Assembly (NCBI RefSeq): GCF_050947335.1
Contig: NC_134995.1
Location: 9,648,501-9,712,500, forward strand
Length of the DNA stretch: 64,000 nucleotides
Source: Megachile rotundata
Lineage: Eukaryota > Arthropoda > Insecta > Hymenoptera > Megachilidae
Reading direction: 5' to 3'
Shown: piece by piece, positions 49,936-62,129 of the stretch
Position numbering within the stretch: position 1 is the stretch's first letter
How the letters are laid out: each line of letters opens with the position of its first letter
Position numbers and translations under genes: made by a program
The notes under the pieces: model-generated
Told to the model about the DNA's origin: nothing
Database searches by the model: none
What the model saw: the letters and a program-made list of their open reading frames with translations, nothing else

Positions 49936-51509
49936 AATGAAGTACTTAACCCCAAATTCACTAACATTTAACCACCACATTGTCCCAAAAATTTTCTTAT
50001 TAACAATATAAAAGTTAATCTTGATAACATACGTCACAAAGATTCTAAACAGTAACCTTAACCAATATAATTCAGAACAACTCTACAGTATCAGATGAAA
50101 TCCATGTCCCCCAAGGAAACCCGAACGAAACACGCTATGCCAAATAACTCGAACAAATTAAGTCCCAGCGAACGGCAAGCGTGGCCAGCTGATTAATACC
50201 TCATTGTTCCAAGTTCCAATGGAAATACCATTAGTCGGGTACAAAGGGAGACGGCCGCAAACGATAAGAAATTAGCGGGATTACAAACGACTCGTTACCA
50301 CCTTTGTGCAAGGGTGAGTCCGCTCTCGCGACCTAACGGACGAACGTGATGAAATTATCCCGGTTCACCGTACAATGGTGCGTCGCATTCAATATGGCTA
50401 ACCCATGGCGTCGACGAGCCTATACCGAGGAATCACTGCCATTTTCCTATGGACAGATCCCGCCATTAATTCTGCTTAAGCCGCTAATTATTTCGCATTA
50501 ATCGAGCTACGGGGTCGCGATCAATCACGCGTCAAAATCGCTGACTGGTCGACGGAGCCATCGCTACACCATTATTCCCTGCATAGTTATTCATACGATT
50601 CACGTGGACCGTCTACGTGCTTCTCCACTAACTGCAATAATTACGGTCTCGAGTCTGATAATTAAGCAGCGTCGGTTTTGTCTTTCGGGTACGCGTCTTG
50701 GATCGTCAATCCACATTTCGAGGAAAGGTAGCTGAGAGGTTACTAGGTTAACTTCTCTTAAATTTAAACTTAATTTTTCTTTTGGAAAAAGAAACTTGAA
50801 GAACTTAATTTTTTATATTTTTAAGAATTTACCTCTGCAATATTTGACAATTAAAAAATTGTCAAAAATTCGTATATTTCTAATAAAACTGCAATGTCTA
50901 TTAACATCAATTCGACACAACCCGAAATAAGAAATACAAGAGTCTGACACGACAAAGGACAGCATCGCAATCAGACAGAATGAAAAGAAGAAACGATTGT
51001 TCGATAGCTCGAATTTTTGCCCTCTCATTCGACCGGACAACGGGACAGAGGGCCAGAAATGTCCTCGAGGACGAAGCTAGCAATCGAAGGCAAAAAGCAG
51101 CCAAGCTGCGTGCCGCAGCCATTTTGGACAATTACCGGTATGCCCATTCATCATTCGGAATGGATAAAAGTCTCTGAAGCGACGATAAACTGCGTATCAT
51201 GGAATATATTGTGGATTTAGGGGAATGTATTCTGTCTATGTATGTGCTATATGGCATTTTCTATTATCGTGTTTGTGATTATTGTCTTGTTATATGATGT
51301 CATATAAATAATTGATGGAGTGATAGATATATTATTGTCCTTCTTTTAAATAAATGATTCTTTTGGAAGAATTATTGGATGAATCAATTAAATGAAACAT
51401 CTTTTATGCAATACATCATAATACTTTAATAGCTTTGAATTCGTTAATAATTGGTGACAATTGAACTTGTTTTAAACTTTTAATCGAACAGTTACGTAGT
51501 TGAATAATT
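49936..51509. other. Longest right-half unique region; possible regulatory block
   Basis: Positions 50210-50730 are CpG-rich and contain many TAATTA-type sites with no open frame. Positions 50900-51180 carry overlapping frames on both strands: + 50980-51177 (65 codons, beginning MKRRNDCSIARIFAL) and - 50907-51131 (74 codons, beginning MSKMAAARSLAAF). Neither is recognised. An unknown small exon cannot be excluded. Confidence 0.35.
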
Positions 51510-52545
51510 ATATGGTTGAATTATTAAGTGACTGAATAATTGAGTAATGGAGAAATTGAACAATTGACAAAATTGAAAAACTGAAGAATTAAAGAATTAA
51601 GGAATTGAAGAATTAAAAAATTGAAGCATTGAAGAATTAAGAATTCGAGAATTAAAGAATTGAAGAAATAAAGAATTGAAGAAATAGAGAATTGAAAAAT
51701 TGAAGTATTATGAATTGAAGAATTGAAGAATTGAAAAATTGAAGCATTGAAGAATTAAAAATTGAAGAATTAAAGAATTGAAGAAATAAAGAATTGAAGA
51801 ATTGAAAAATTGAAGAATCGAAGAATCGAAGAATGGAAGAATTGAAGAATTGAAGAATTGAAGAATTGAAGAATTGAAGAATTGAAGAATTGAAGAAGTG
51901 ACTACTTGCATAATTGAATAATGGAAGAATTGTAAAACTGACAAATGGGAGAATCGAAAAGTTGAAAAATAAAGAAATTGGAAAGTGGAAAAATTGATAA
52001 ATTGCGAAATTTGTAACTTGAGAAATGGAAAATGTGGAAAATTGAAAAATTGAAACATTGAAGAATTGAAGCCACGAAAAATTAAAAAAATTGGGAATTC
52101 GAGAAATGGAAAACTTGAAAAATTGGAAACTGAAGAAAGGGAAAACTTGAAAAATTGAGAACTCGAGAGATGGAGAGCTTGAAAAATTGGTAATTCGAGA
52201 GATGGAAAACTTGGAGAATTGAAGAATTGAAAAATTAAAAAATTGAAAACTTGAGGAATTGAAGAATGGAAGAATTGAAAAATGGCAGAATCGAGGAATT
52301 GAATAATTCACGAATTTCAGAATTGAAGGACTTGAAAACTTGAAAAATTGAGGAGTTGAAAAATTGAAAAATTCAAAACTTGAAAACCTAAAAATTTTAA
52401 AAATTGAAAAAATTCCGAATCGATGGAATTAAAAAATTCATGAATTGCAGAATTGAAGGACTTGAAAACTTGAAAAATTGAAAATGTAGAAATTTGAAAA
52501 CTTGAAAAGTTATAAATGAGAAAACTTGAAAAATTACAAAAGTTT
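51510..52545 (+). repeat. 8-bp GAAGAATT array with embedded 32-bp units
   Basis: Octamers GAAGAATT/GAAAAATT (perfect at 51836-51898), then CTCGAGAGATGG / AAAACTTGAAAAATTG 32-bp units at 52080-52220, then degenerate octamers. The same combination as 22740-23532. A 219-codon minus frame is a by-product. Confidence 0.92.
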
Positions 52546-53112
52546 GAAGCATTATACCGGAGATGATACCACTTTCATAAGCGTACTCGTTAATAATCTT
52601 AAGTAGTATATTCGATCGATTAGAACGTCGAGCTTGATAAATATCAAAATACCTCCTTCGCCAGCATGTTTCGGGATACGGTAAATAAGCATGCATAATT
52701 ACCGCTTACTGCCTGGAATCCGGAAATAGTTGTTCATTTGCATGTGGAATAATGTTTCAATGAGGGAACTGTATCGTGAACTTCTCCGAGCGTGTTATTC
52801 AAATTGAACAATAACACAAAGGAACGCCGGTAACTGATAAACCTTACACACCCTTGCCACGTTTGAATACGTTAACTTTATACCCTTTGCTCTTCTACCG
52901 GAATGATAGCGACCAACTGTACGCGAAGATCCATTAACACCCTGACGCCTTCGTCTGCCTCTATTATGAAGTTAATTGATCGCGAACGGTAATTAATCTA
53001 ACATACGACAATTACGTAAACTTTCACTGATATTTGTTTAAAGTTCCTTTTATTTTAATTTTAATTTTTATGTGTTTTTACTTATTTTAAGTGTTAGTGT
53101 TGTGTTATAATA
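52546..53112. other. Non-repetitive DNA
   Basis: CpG-containing unique DNA at 52560-53000, then AT-rich. Nothing recognised. Confidence 0.5.
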
Positions 53113-53200
53113 ATTATCTGGTGTCTGACCACATATGTCACTCTTCACTGCGGTCATATGTGATTGACGTATCAAAGGTTAAATGAATCATATGTGATCG
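53113..53200 (-). repeat. Detached, inverted fragment of the 188-bp satellite
   Basis: TCTGACCACATATGTCACTC then TTCACTGCGGTCATATGTGA, the reverse complement of the conserved core found in every unit at 53960-55230. Confidence 0.85.
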
Positions 53201-53959
53201 ACAAGAATGTATCAAAATTATTTATAAAACAATCGTATATTTTTAGTTCTCAAAATTGTCAATCACCAAATTTCTAAAAATCCCTAAACCTCACATCTGC
53301 AAATTTCGACATCCCAATTTCCGAATCCCACTCATCCACATTCCCAAATTCCAGTTTGTTGAAAATAAATGGTTTGCACCGCCAAATCTCTCCGTGTTTC
53401 ACCGTCTACGTTTTCCGCGGCGGTTTTTCGCCATCCATCTTATCGGCGAGTTTTTCGAGCATCCGCGACTGTTTCTCGAAGGAAAATCGTTGCGGAAGCA
53501 CGACGTCTGACCTAGTATCCGGCGCAGCAAAAGCAAAAGCAAGCGAACTCTCCGCGAATGTTTTCAGGATCAATCCGTTTCTGAGTGTATGACTCGTCGC
53601 GAACAGTCGGCATCCGACCGTTTTCCGCCTCTTTCTTCGGGTTCCTTCCCTTTCAGATCCCGATACTTTCCAACTTTCCCTCGGAGATGTATAATATTAC
53701 TTCCGCAGGCAGGTCTCTCGCTGATCTTTCTGCCAATGTATTCTTCTTTCATCGAGTCGACCGACGGATCAAACGGCTACACCCTTTTTGCTGTTTCCCT
53801 TTCGATTTGCCTCCGAATATTCGCGATTGGTCAGCTTGGCAAAAACGAAAGCGAATTGCTCGAAACGAAATTCTTTCGCAACTCTTAACTATTTTCCGTG
53901 TGTTTTCAAATGTAATACATTGTGAAATTGATGGAAATCGTGAGATTTATTCAAAATAG
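53201..53959. other. Non-repetitive DNA
   Basis: A short C-rich degenerate block (53270-53350) followed by CpG-rich unique DNA (53370-53900). Two overlapping + frames (53585-53959, 124 codons; 53589-53888, 99 codons) and minus frames coincide. No domain recognised. Confidence 0.4.
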
Positions 53960-55230
53960 ATCTGATGTTTGCTGATGAGGGATGTGACACATTATGTGAT
54001 ATAGCTATGAGGTACAATTTCAGAAACATGTATTAATACATATATGATGTGTGCTGTACACACACTGGTGCACGGAACGTATGTGGTCACACACGTTATA
54101 CTGATTGTTATACTTAGTTTTTCAATTTTATAATTTAGTCCATGTTATTGTGTCAATATAGCCTTCAAATGTTGCTTCATCTTCTGATAAATAATTATTT
54201 TAACTAAACTTGCTACGTCCATCGCATGTGACCGCAGGGAAGACTGACGTATGTGGTCAGACATACTACAATGAAAATTATTATGAACAAAGATACTTAA
54301 TCTTCCAATTTTATCTTTTTAGCTATTAGTATATATCATTATCTTAATAATAACAGCCTTCAAAAGTTCCTTTCTTCTGAATAATTCATTTATCCAAAAT
54401 TACTACATGGATGACATATGACCGCCGCAGTGAAGAGTGACGTGTGTGGTCAGACATACTATAATGCAGATTATTATGAACAAAGATATTGAACGTTTCA
54501 ATTTTATCTTTTTATATCAGTATCTGAATTATGGTAGCCTTCAAAAGTTCATTCCTTTTGACTTTCTTCTAAATAATTCATTTAACCTTTGCTACGTCGA
54601 TCACATATGACCGCCGCAGTGAAGAGTGACGTGTGTGGTCAGACATACTATAATGCAGATTATTATGAACAAAGATATTGAACGTTTCAATTTTATCTTT
54701 TTATATCAGTATCTGAATTATGGTAGCCTTCAAAAGTTCATTCCTTTTGACTTTCTTCTAAATAATTCATTTAACCTTTGCTACGTCGATCACATATGAC
54801 CGTCACAGTGAAGAGTGACATGTGTGGTCAGATATATTATATTACAAATTATTATGAATGAAGGTACTTAATCTTAGCTATTAGTGTAATCATTGTCTTA
54901 ATATTGAGAACCTTCAGAACTGTCCTCCTTTTAATTTTTTTGTAAATAATTAATTTAATCAACTTTGCTACGTCGATCACATATGACCGTCACAGTGAAG
55001 AGTGACATGTGTGGTCAAACACATCATATTACAAATTATAATGAATGAAGGTACTTAACCTTAGCTACTAGTATACATCATTGTCTTAATATTGAGAACC
55101 TTCAAAACTGTCCTCCTTTTAACTTTCATATAAATAATTAATTTAATCAACTCTGCTACGTCGATCACATATGACCGCCACATATGAAGATTGTCATATA
55201 CGATCAGACTATAAAATAAATTATTATGAA
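53960..55230 (+). repeat. ~188-bp satellite, about six copies
   Basis: GTGGTCA(G) begins at 54083, 54253, 54446, 54635, 54823 and 55011, and a diverged form at 55201 (170, 193, 189, 188, 188, 190 bp). Each unit has an imperfect dyad (CACATATGACCG ... GTGTGTGGTCA) around CAGTGAAGAGTGACGTG. Copies at 54446 and 54635 are almost identical. Confidence 0.93.
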
Positions 55231-55979
55231 CACAAACAATAAAAAAGACACTGTTTCAATAAGAAATCAGTAACACAGTCCTTAGATACGTAGATGTCGT
55301 AACAGAAATGTGCAGTGTTCGATTTGTTTGCTCGATTTCCGTATGCTCTGAATGAGGCATAACACAACGCAAATATTTAACGAGCCCCGGCCGATACACG
55401 TTGTCCAGTATTTTACGTGTAATCGATTCGTACTTCATGGAACCAGTCGATATTCGACGTTAATGCAAATCGTGTACACAGCTGTGTATGCAGAACAGCA
55501 TTGTCAAGCTTCGAAAACTCGTAAAATGTTATTCTTATTGTTCGTTCGCGGACGCTATGGTTACCGTGACCTGCATCGCTCCGATAACAAATTGCGTTTT
55601 TCGATGCGATTATTAATGAATCTGCAGGTGTTCGCTATCAAAAGAAATGCAAACAGGATTGTTCGTTCGATTGTGCGTTGTTGCGATACTTTCTCGTTCC
55701 GCCCCGGAACTCGATAATTTTATTCTGCCGTTCTTCAATCCAGAAAACGATTTTTAATTTCGAATGCGACTTCGTTCGGGTAACGAGTTTACGGGCAACT
55801 TCATAAATAAATTAATGGAGATTGAAATTTCTTGTTTGGGACATTAATATCTTTCCATTTGCGCGGATGAAAATTTTAAATTAAATATTGAAAATTCTGC
55901 GTTAAAGGGGGTTGAAAAGCTCGCTTGAAGATGGAGGTTGCGTCGCGAGGATTTGTGGTTTGTGGACTTTGAGAGAATC
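55231..55979. other. Non-repetitive DNA
   Basis: CpG-rich at 55330-55740. A + frame 55352-55717 (121 codons) has a mixed composition but no recognised domain. Low-confidence coding. Confidence 0.35.
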
Positions 55980-56983
55980 TGGGGATTTTGGGGCATGGGG
56001 GATTTGGAATTTCGGGAATTTAGGATCTGAGGGGGTTGGGATCTGGGGGATTTGGGATCTGCAGGATTTGGGATCTGGGGGATTTGGAATTTGGGGGATT
56101 TGGAATTTGGGGAATTTGGAATTTGGGGAATTTGGAATTTGGGGAATTTGGAATTTGGGGAATTTGGAATTTGGGGAATTTGGAATTTGGGGAATTTGGA
56201 ATTTGGGGAATTTGGAATTTGGGGAATTTGGAATTTGGGGAATTTGGAATTTGGGGAATTTGGAATTTGGGGAATTTGGAATTTGGGGAATTTGGAATTT
56301 GGGGGATTTGGAACTTGGGGGATTTGGAATTTGGGGGATTTGGAACTTGGGGGATTTGGAATTTGGGGAATTTGGAACTTGGGGAATTTGGGGGATTTGG
56401 AACTTGGGAAATTTGGAATATGGGGGATTTGGAATTTGGAGGATTTGGAACTTGGGGAATTTGGAATTTGGGGAATTTGGAACTTGAGGAATTTGGAATT
56501 TGGGGAATTTGGAATTTGGGGAATTTGGAATTTGGGGAATTTGGGGAATTTGGAATTTGGGGAATTTGGAATTTCGGGAATTTGGAATTTGGGGAATTTG
56601 GGGAATTTGGAACTTGGGGAATTTGGGGGATTTGGAATTTGGGGGATTTGGAATTTGGGGTATTTGGAATTTGGGGGATTTGGAATTTGGAGGATTTGGA
56701 ATTTGGGGGATTTGGGATCTGGGGGATTTGGAATTTGGGGGATTTGGAATTTGGGGGATTTGGACCTTGGGGAATTTGGAACTTGGGGAATTTGGAATAT
56801 GGGGGATTTGGAATTTGGGAGATTTGAAATTTGGGGGATTTGGAAATTGGGGAATTTGAAATATGGGGGATTTGGAATCTGGGACATTTGAAATTTGGGG
56901 AATTGGAAATATGGGGGATTTGGAATCTGGGGTAACAGGAATATGTGGAATTTGGAATTTGGGGAATTGGAGATACGTGAAAG
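55980..56983 (+). repeat. 16-bp minisatellite GGGGAATTTGGAATTT
   Basis: About 60 copies. The stretch 56098-56300 is nearly perfect; the rest has GGGGGATTTGGAACTT variants. Frames on both strands (392, 381, 279, 263 codons) have 16-residue periodicity and are not genes. Confidence 0.95.
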
Positions 56984-56996
56984 TGAGATAGTCTCA
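56984..56996. other. Hairpin at array strand switch
   Basis: TGAGATAGTCTCA, a five-base-pair stem with a three-base loop, sits exactly where the G-rich array turns into the C-rich array. Confidence 0.7.
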
Positions 56997-57220
56997 ATAT
57001 CCCCAAATTCCACACTCTCCAAATCTTAAATATCCCTAGTTTCAATCTCCCCAAATTCCACTCTCTCCAAATCTTAAATACCCCTAGTTTCAATCTCCCC
57101 AAATTCCACTCTCTCCAAATCTTAAATATCTCTAGTTTCAATATCCCCAAATTCCACATCCCCAAATTTCAAATATCCCTAGTTCCAATATCCCCAGATT
57201 TCACTTTCCCCAAATTTCAA
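56997..57220 (-). repeat. 48-bp C-rich minisatellite
   Basis: CCCCAAATTCCACACTCTCC plus AAATCTTAAATATCCCTAG and TTTCAATAT make a 48-bp unit, about 4.5 copies. Its reverse complement forms the array at 59125-59900. Confidence 0.92.
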
Positions 57221-57360
57221 ATGCTTACAAGGAAGTTTGATTTGTGAATTATTAAAAAGAAGAGGAAACAAGGGAAGAAATGAATATTTAGATCCTCCTA
57301 TGCTTCCTTTTCATGGAAGCACTTTAATTTGAAATGATAAATAGAGGCAATAAAAATATC
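57221..57360 (+). repeat. Inverted-repeat arm F, left
   Basis: About 140 bp of ordinary sequence (ATGCTTACAAGG ... TTTGATTTGTGAATTATTAA ... ACTTTAATTTGAAATGATAA) that returns reverse-complemented at 59998-60147. Identity is about 80%. Confidence 0.88.
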
Positions 57361-57889
57361 TCGAGCCAACAAAGACAATTGTTCCATTATAATTTCGAGG
57401 TATTTTCCGCGCTTTCGATAAATTGTGATTGTGCCACATTCGTTTCCGTGGAATTGCGGGCACTCGTGAAAACCGCAATCGAACGAAATTCCGATATTTT
57501 GTCAGAGTACGCATCGTCTTCGATCAAAGTCATCCCCTTTAATTAATTGGTTTTCTTTCGAGACCTAGATTTAGCTGGATACAGTCTCTCGCAAAATTTA
57601 ATTTCTTTTCGATATAAATAAATTCAAATAATTTACATGTGTACGATAATAATCTTCATCTTTGAAGAATATAGAAAATAAAGATTTTTGGAAATCCATG
57701 AACAATTATTGGATTTTAAGTTTGTATTTTTGCGAGTCGCAAACTGACGCACTCGTACTTCAGCTGTGATCAATTTTATTTACTGCAGAATTTTTGCATA
57801 AAATATTTTATAAAAGTTCATTCTCAAAAAAACAAGAAATAATTCAATTTTTGAAATATTTTAACTTTAATGTCTCTCTTTATTGTAGA
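57361..57889. other. Non-repetitive DNA
   Basis: Unique; CpG-containing to 57530, AT-rich after. A 67-codon minus frame and a 70-codon plus frame overlap. Nothing recognised. Confidence 0.5.
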
Positions 57890-58555
57890 AGTAAAAACCC
57901 TAATAATTTTTCCTCACTTTTGAAAGTGAATTGAAAAATTAACCCTAATAATTTCTTTTACTTGAAAAAAATCCCTTACGTCGTTTTGAAAGTCCAACCC
58001 TAATAACTTCTTCCTTTACTTCAAAAGTAATTTCACCCCTAATAATTTCATTCTTTATTTTGAAAGTAAATTCACCCCTAATGATTTCTTTCTCTATTTT
58101 AAAACTAAATCTACCCCTAATGTTTTCTTACTTTATCCTAAAAATAAATTTAGCCCTGAAAATCCTTTTTCTTTTGAAAGTAAGTTTAACCTCAAAAATG
58201 TCATTCTTTGTTTTAAAACTAAATTTACTCCTAATTAATTCCTTCTCTATTTTTTAAATAAATTTAATTTTTTTATCCTGAAAATCAATTTAACCCTAAA
58301 AACCTTGTTCTTCCTTTTGAAAATAAATTTAACCCTAAAAATTTTATTTTTCATTTTAAAAATGAATTCACTCCTAACAATGTCTTTCTCTATTTTAAAG
58401 GTAAAACCCCCATAATTTCTTTCTTCAAACTAAATATAATTTTAATCCAAAAAATCTTCCCTCTAAAAGTACATCTAACTCGAAAAATTTCTGTAATAAA
58501 TAAATCTACCCCTAATAATTCTTCACCTTGACAATTCACCTAAAATAACAACAAA
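57890..58555. repeat. 39-41-bp ACCCCTAATAATTTC array
   Basis: CCCCTAAT landmarks at 58036, 58075 and 58114 are 39 bp apart. About 15 diverged units in total. Units alternate a CCCTAATAATTTCTTTCT part with a TATTTTGAAAGTAAATT part. Confidence 0.85.
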
Positions 58556-59124
58556 ACAATTAAATCTCTTACTGTGACCCTCTAAACAAACACTTAAAAA
58601 AATAATAATTAACAATAATATCAATAATAATTCACCTCGTGCAAAGTTCTACTAATCAACCCCCTAAAAAACAAGAAGTTTAACGAATAACGTCATCCAC
58701 GAATAAAAACGTAAAATTATGTCCTCAGAAGACACGTTTAGGTTAGTCCGACGACAGTGGTCACATAATCGTGAAGTTTGGTCGCAGAAGGATCGGTAAA
58801 TCATAAACAGAGGGAAGAACGACGACAAGCATTGTCGAAGGTGCATATGCGAAAGTTTCAGTGTCGGGACAGGATCTATGCGAAGAAGGACGATATCCTG
58901 TGAGATTGCTTTCGCGAAACCGTCGCATGAATAAATGTGCATGCGAAAATCAATAGTGTGTACTGTGGAACAGTCGACAAACGTTATTTCCACGAAAGCA
59001 AACAGAAGCTCGGTGTATTTCTGTGCTGTTAAGAAACTACTACATTTTTCATTATTTTTTTTAGCGTGCATAATTTTATATCTTCCTGGGAGTATTTTCT
59101 AAATTTCTGAATTGTTAGACGTTT
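58556..59124. other. Non-repetitive DNA with a 135-codon minus frame
   Basis: The minus frame 58664-59071 (135 codons) covers most of this unique block. It has several Cys/His residues but no pattern I can assign. Coding is uncertain. Confidence 0.3.
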
Positions 59125-59905
59125 CAGATTTGGGGAATATGGAATTTGGGGATATTGAGACTAGGGATATTTGAGACTTGGGGATGTTGAAACTTGGGAC
59201 GTTTGAGATTTGGGGAATGTGGAATTTGGGGAGATTGAAACTAGGGATAATTGAGATTTGTAGAATGTGGAATTTGGGGATATTGAGACTAGGAATATTT
59301 GGAATTTGGGGATTTGAGACTTGGGAAATTTGAGATTTGGGGAATGTGGAATTTGGGGAGATTGAAACTAGGGATAATTGAGATTTGGAGAATGTGGAAT
59401 TTGGGGATATTGAGACTAGGAATATTTGGAATTTGGGGATATTGAGACTTAGGGCATTTGAGATTTGGGGAATGTGGAATTTGGGGAGATTGAAACTAGG
59501 GATAATTGAGATTTTGAGAATGTGGAATTTGAGGATTTGAGACTTGGGACATTTGAGATTTGGGGAATGTGGAATTTGGGGAGATTGAAACTAGGGATAA
59601 TTGAGATTTGGAGAATGTGGAATTTGGGGATATTGAGACTAGGAATATTTGGAATTTGGGGATATTGAGACTTAGGACATTTGAGATTTGGGGAATGTGG
59701 AATTTGGGGAGATTGAAACTAGGGATAATTGAGATTTTGAGAATGTGGAATTTGGGAATTTGAGATTTGGGGAATGTGGAATTTGGGGAGATTGAAACTA
59801 GGGATAATTGAGATTTTGAGAATGTGGAATTTGGGAATTTGAGATTTGGGGAATGTGGAATTTGGGGAGATTGAAACTAAGAACATTTGAAATTTAAGGA
59901 TCTAG
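59125..59905 (+). repeat. 48-bp G-rich minisatellite
   Basis: Units contain GATTTGGGGAATGTGGAATT, TGGGGAGATTGAAACTAGGG and ATAATTGA, 48 bp, with deletions giving mixed spacing. It is the reverse complement of the unit at 56997-57220. Confidence 0.93.
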
Positions 59906-59997
59906 GAATTTGGAGACTAGAAAATTTGGTGATTTAAAGTTTCTCAAATTTCTCAGAATTTGAAAAATTAAAAAAATTGCTACTAGCAAAATTTCTA

Positions 59998-60147
59998 AAT
60001 TTCAAATCTTTTATTTCCCTTATTTATTATTTCAAATTAAAGTCTTTCCATAAAAATGGGGTTGGATGTAAATATTCATTTCTTCCCGTGTTTCTTCCCC
60101 TTTTTAATAATTCACAAATCAAATAGCCGTGTAAGATGCATTCCGCG
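59998..60147 (-). repeat. Inverted-repeat arm F, right
   Basis: Reverse complement of 57221-57360 (TTTAATAATTCACAAATCAA, TTATTTCAAATTAAAGT). It has no tandem structure of its own. Confidence 0.88.
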
Positions 60148-60721
60148 AAAAATTGTGCCCAACCCCCCGTTGAAGAATGTATAAATATGAAAATGATGTG
60201 CACGGAATTGCAAAGTTGCAGTTTGCGGAAACTTTCTTTCCCGTGGCGAGTAAGTTTTCGCGGTTGTTTAAAATTCTAATTGTTCGTTTTTCAAACGCGG
60301 CGACGAGGACGCAACTTTTCTGCCGCTCGACGGCGATAAAAAACGAAACAAGCGCGGAAGTTTAACGATCGCGGAAGTGTTGAATTACAAAGAAAGAAGA
60401 TTCCCGCGATCGTGTATTTCCCTTTTGGATCATCCGTGTAATTATATCGTTAGAAACTGTGGACCACTTCCTCCTGAAACTTCGATAGTTCGTGAAGTAG
60501 TATTAAACGCATGAAACTTTTAATGTACTTCCACCTTTCGGGCTTGTTGATTCATATTTTTCTGCAATATATTGAATTTTAGTATTTTCAAACATTTCTT
60601 CTTTATAATACAAATTTTTTTATTTGTTTAATATTAGGGTATTATTTGTAAGACTTCCGTATCCATGGTAGCGACTTCGAAAATTACAAATTTAACTTTG
60701 TTTAAATTAGGGATTTAATTT
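60148..60721. other. Non-repetitive DNA
   Basis: CpG-rich unique DNA at 60150-60500 with one 62-codon frame, then AT-rich. Nothing recognised. Confidence 0.5.
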
Positions 60722-61065
60722 AATTTTCAATTGGAAAATCAGTTAATTGATAATTACTGTTTGATTTTCTAGGGAATTTTCCAATAAATAATTAATGTTT
60801 GATTATCGATTAGACAAATCTCCAATCGATAATTATTGTTTCACCTTCAGTTAAAGAATTTTTTAATTTATAATTACAAATTTAATTTTCAATTAGAAAA
60901 TCAGTTAATTGATAATTACTGTTTGATTTTCTAGGGAATTTTCCAATAAATAATTAATGTTTGATTATCGATTAGACAAATCTCCAATCGATAATTATTG
61001 TTTCATTTTCAATTAAAGAATTTTTTAATTTATAATTACAAATTTGATTTTCATCTAGGGAATTT
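60722..61065. repeat. 162-bp AT-rich tandem duplication (module A)
   Basis: AATTTTCAATTGGAAAATCA at 60722 and AATTTTCAATTAGAAAATCA at 60884. The two copies differ at very few positions. A shorter, diverged inverted copy lies at 62130-62290. Confidence 0.92.
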
Positions 61066-61560
61066 TTCTTAATCCCTACTTATTACTTAACCTTGTTAAT
61101 TGACCTTAAATTTTTGAGGTTATTATTTAGGTTATATTAGGTTATGTTACGTACTTGCTTCTTAACCTTATTAATTTACCTCAGATTTTTGAGGTTATTT
61201 AGGTCAAGTTAAGTTATGTTATGTTCTCTATATTTGCCTCTTAACCTTGTTAATTTACCTTCAATTTTTAGGGTTATTATTTAGGTTAAGTTAGATTATG
61301 CTATGTTCTCTATATTTGTCTCTTAACCTTGTTAATTTACCTTCAATTTTTGAGGTTATTATTTAGGTTAAGTTAGATTATGTTAAGTTCTCTATATTTG
61401 CCTCTTAACCTTGTTAATTTACCTTCAATTTTTGAGGTTATTATTTAGGTTAAGTTAGATTATGTTAAGTTCTCTATATTTGCCTCTTAACCTTGTTAAT
61501 TTACCTTCAATTTTTGAAGTTAATATTTGGGTTAGGTTATGTTACCTAGATTAACCTTAG
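61066..61560. repeat. 82-bp tandem repeat (module B)
   Basis: TTAACCTTGTTAATTTACCT starts within units at 61088, 61163, 61242, 61324, 61406 and 61488 (75, 79, 82, 82, 82 bp). Units also contain TTTTTGAGGTTATTATTTAG and GGTTAAGTTAGATTATG. The last four copies are nearly identical. Confidence 0.93.
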
Positions 61561-62129
61561 ACTTGTTAGCATACATATTAAGAGAAGCAACATCGTTTGA
61601 CCGCACAATTTCGTTGCTCAACTCGGCCATATAGCGAGACTCCCGTGTAAATATCGGTTTAAAGGCCGTTCTCGTTGGTAATTTATCGTCTATGAATACC
61701 GTGATTTTGGTAGTGGAGTAAATCACCGCGGAAACACGCGGTACGAAGCCGAAAGCGTGAAACTTTGTCGTTTCCACGCGAACAGGCCGCAGGATGACTG
61801 TCGCGAAACGAGCACGTTCGAGCAGAACGCGACGGGGGCGGAATTCCAGTGGTATCCGAACAAGAAATTCAGAAGGTGAAGCGTCACGGAACAGCAGACA
61901 CGGTTACGTGCTCGAGGATATCTGCCCCGGGCCACATCGAAACGGCTAGAAATAGTCCAAGAGTAAAACGATCGAACTAACGAGTCTTTCTTTTTTACTC
62001 CGCACCCTGGGATCATGCTTCCCAAATTTCTAATCGCTACGTTAAATCTGTCGTGATCGATGATCGGACACTTCTTAATTGAGACTCTTCTTATTAGACA
62101 CTTTTATTGCTACTTATAATTGTAATTAG
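61561..62129. other. Non-repetitive DNA between inverted modules
   Basis: CpG-rich unique DNA. Positions 61629-61647 contain GGCCATATAGCGAGACTCC, identical to 17352-17370. Minus frames 61532-61777 and 61723-62025 (81 and 100 codons) are unrecognised. Confidence 0.45.

Noticed and set aside
55844..57165. Minus frames of 392 and 381 codons and plus frames of 279 and 263 codons
   Set aside because: Products of a 16-bp unit read in three successive frames; Pro/Gln/Ile/Ser or Gly/Phe/Trp repeats only.
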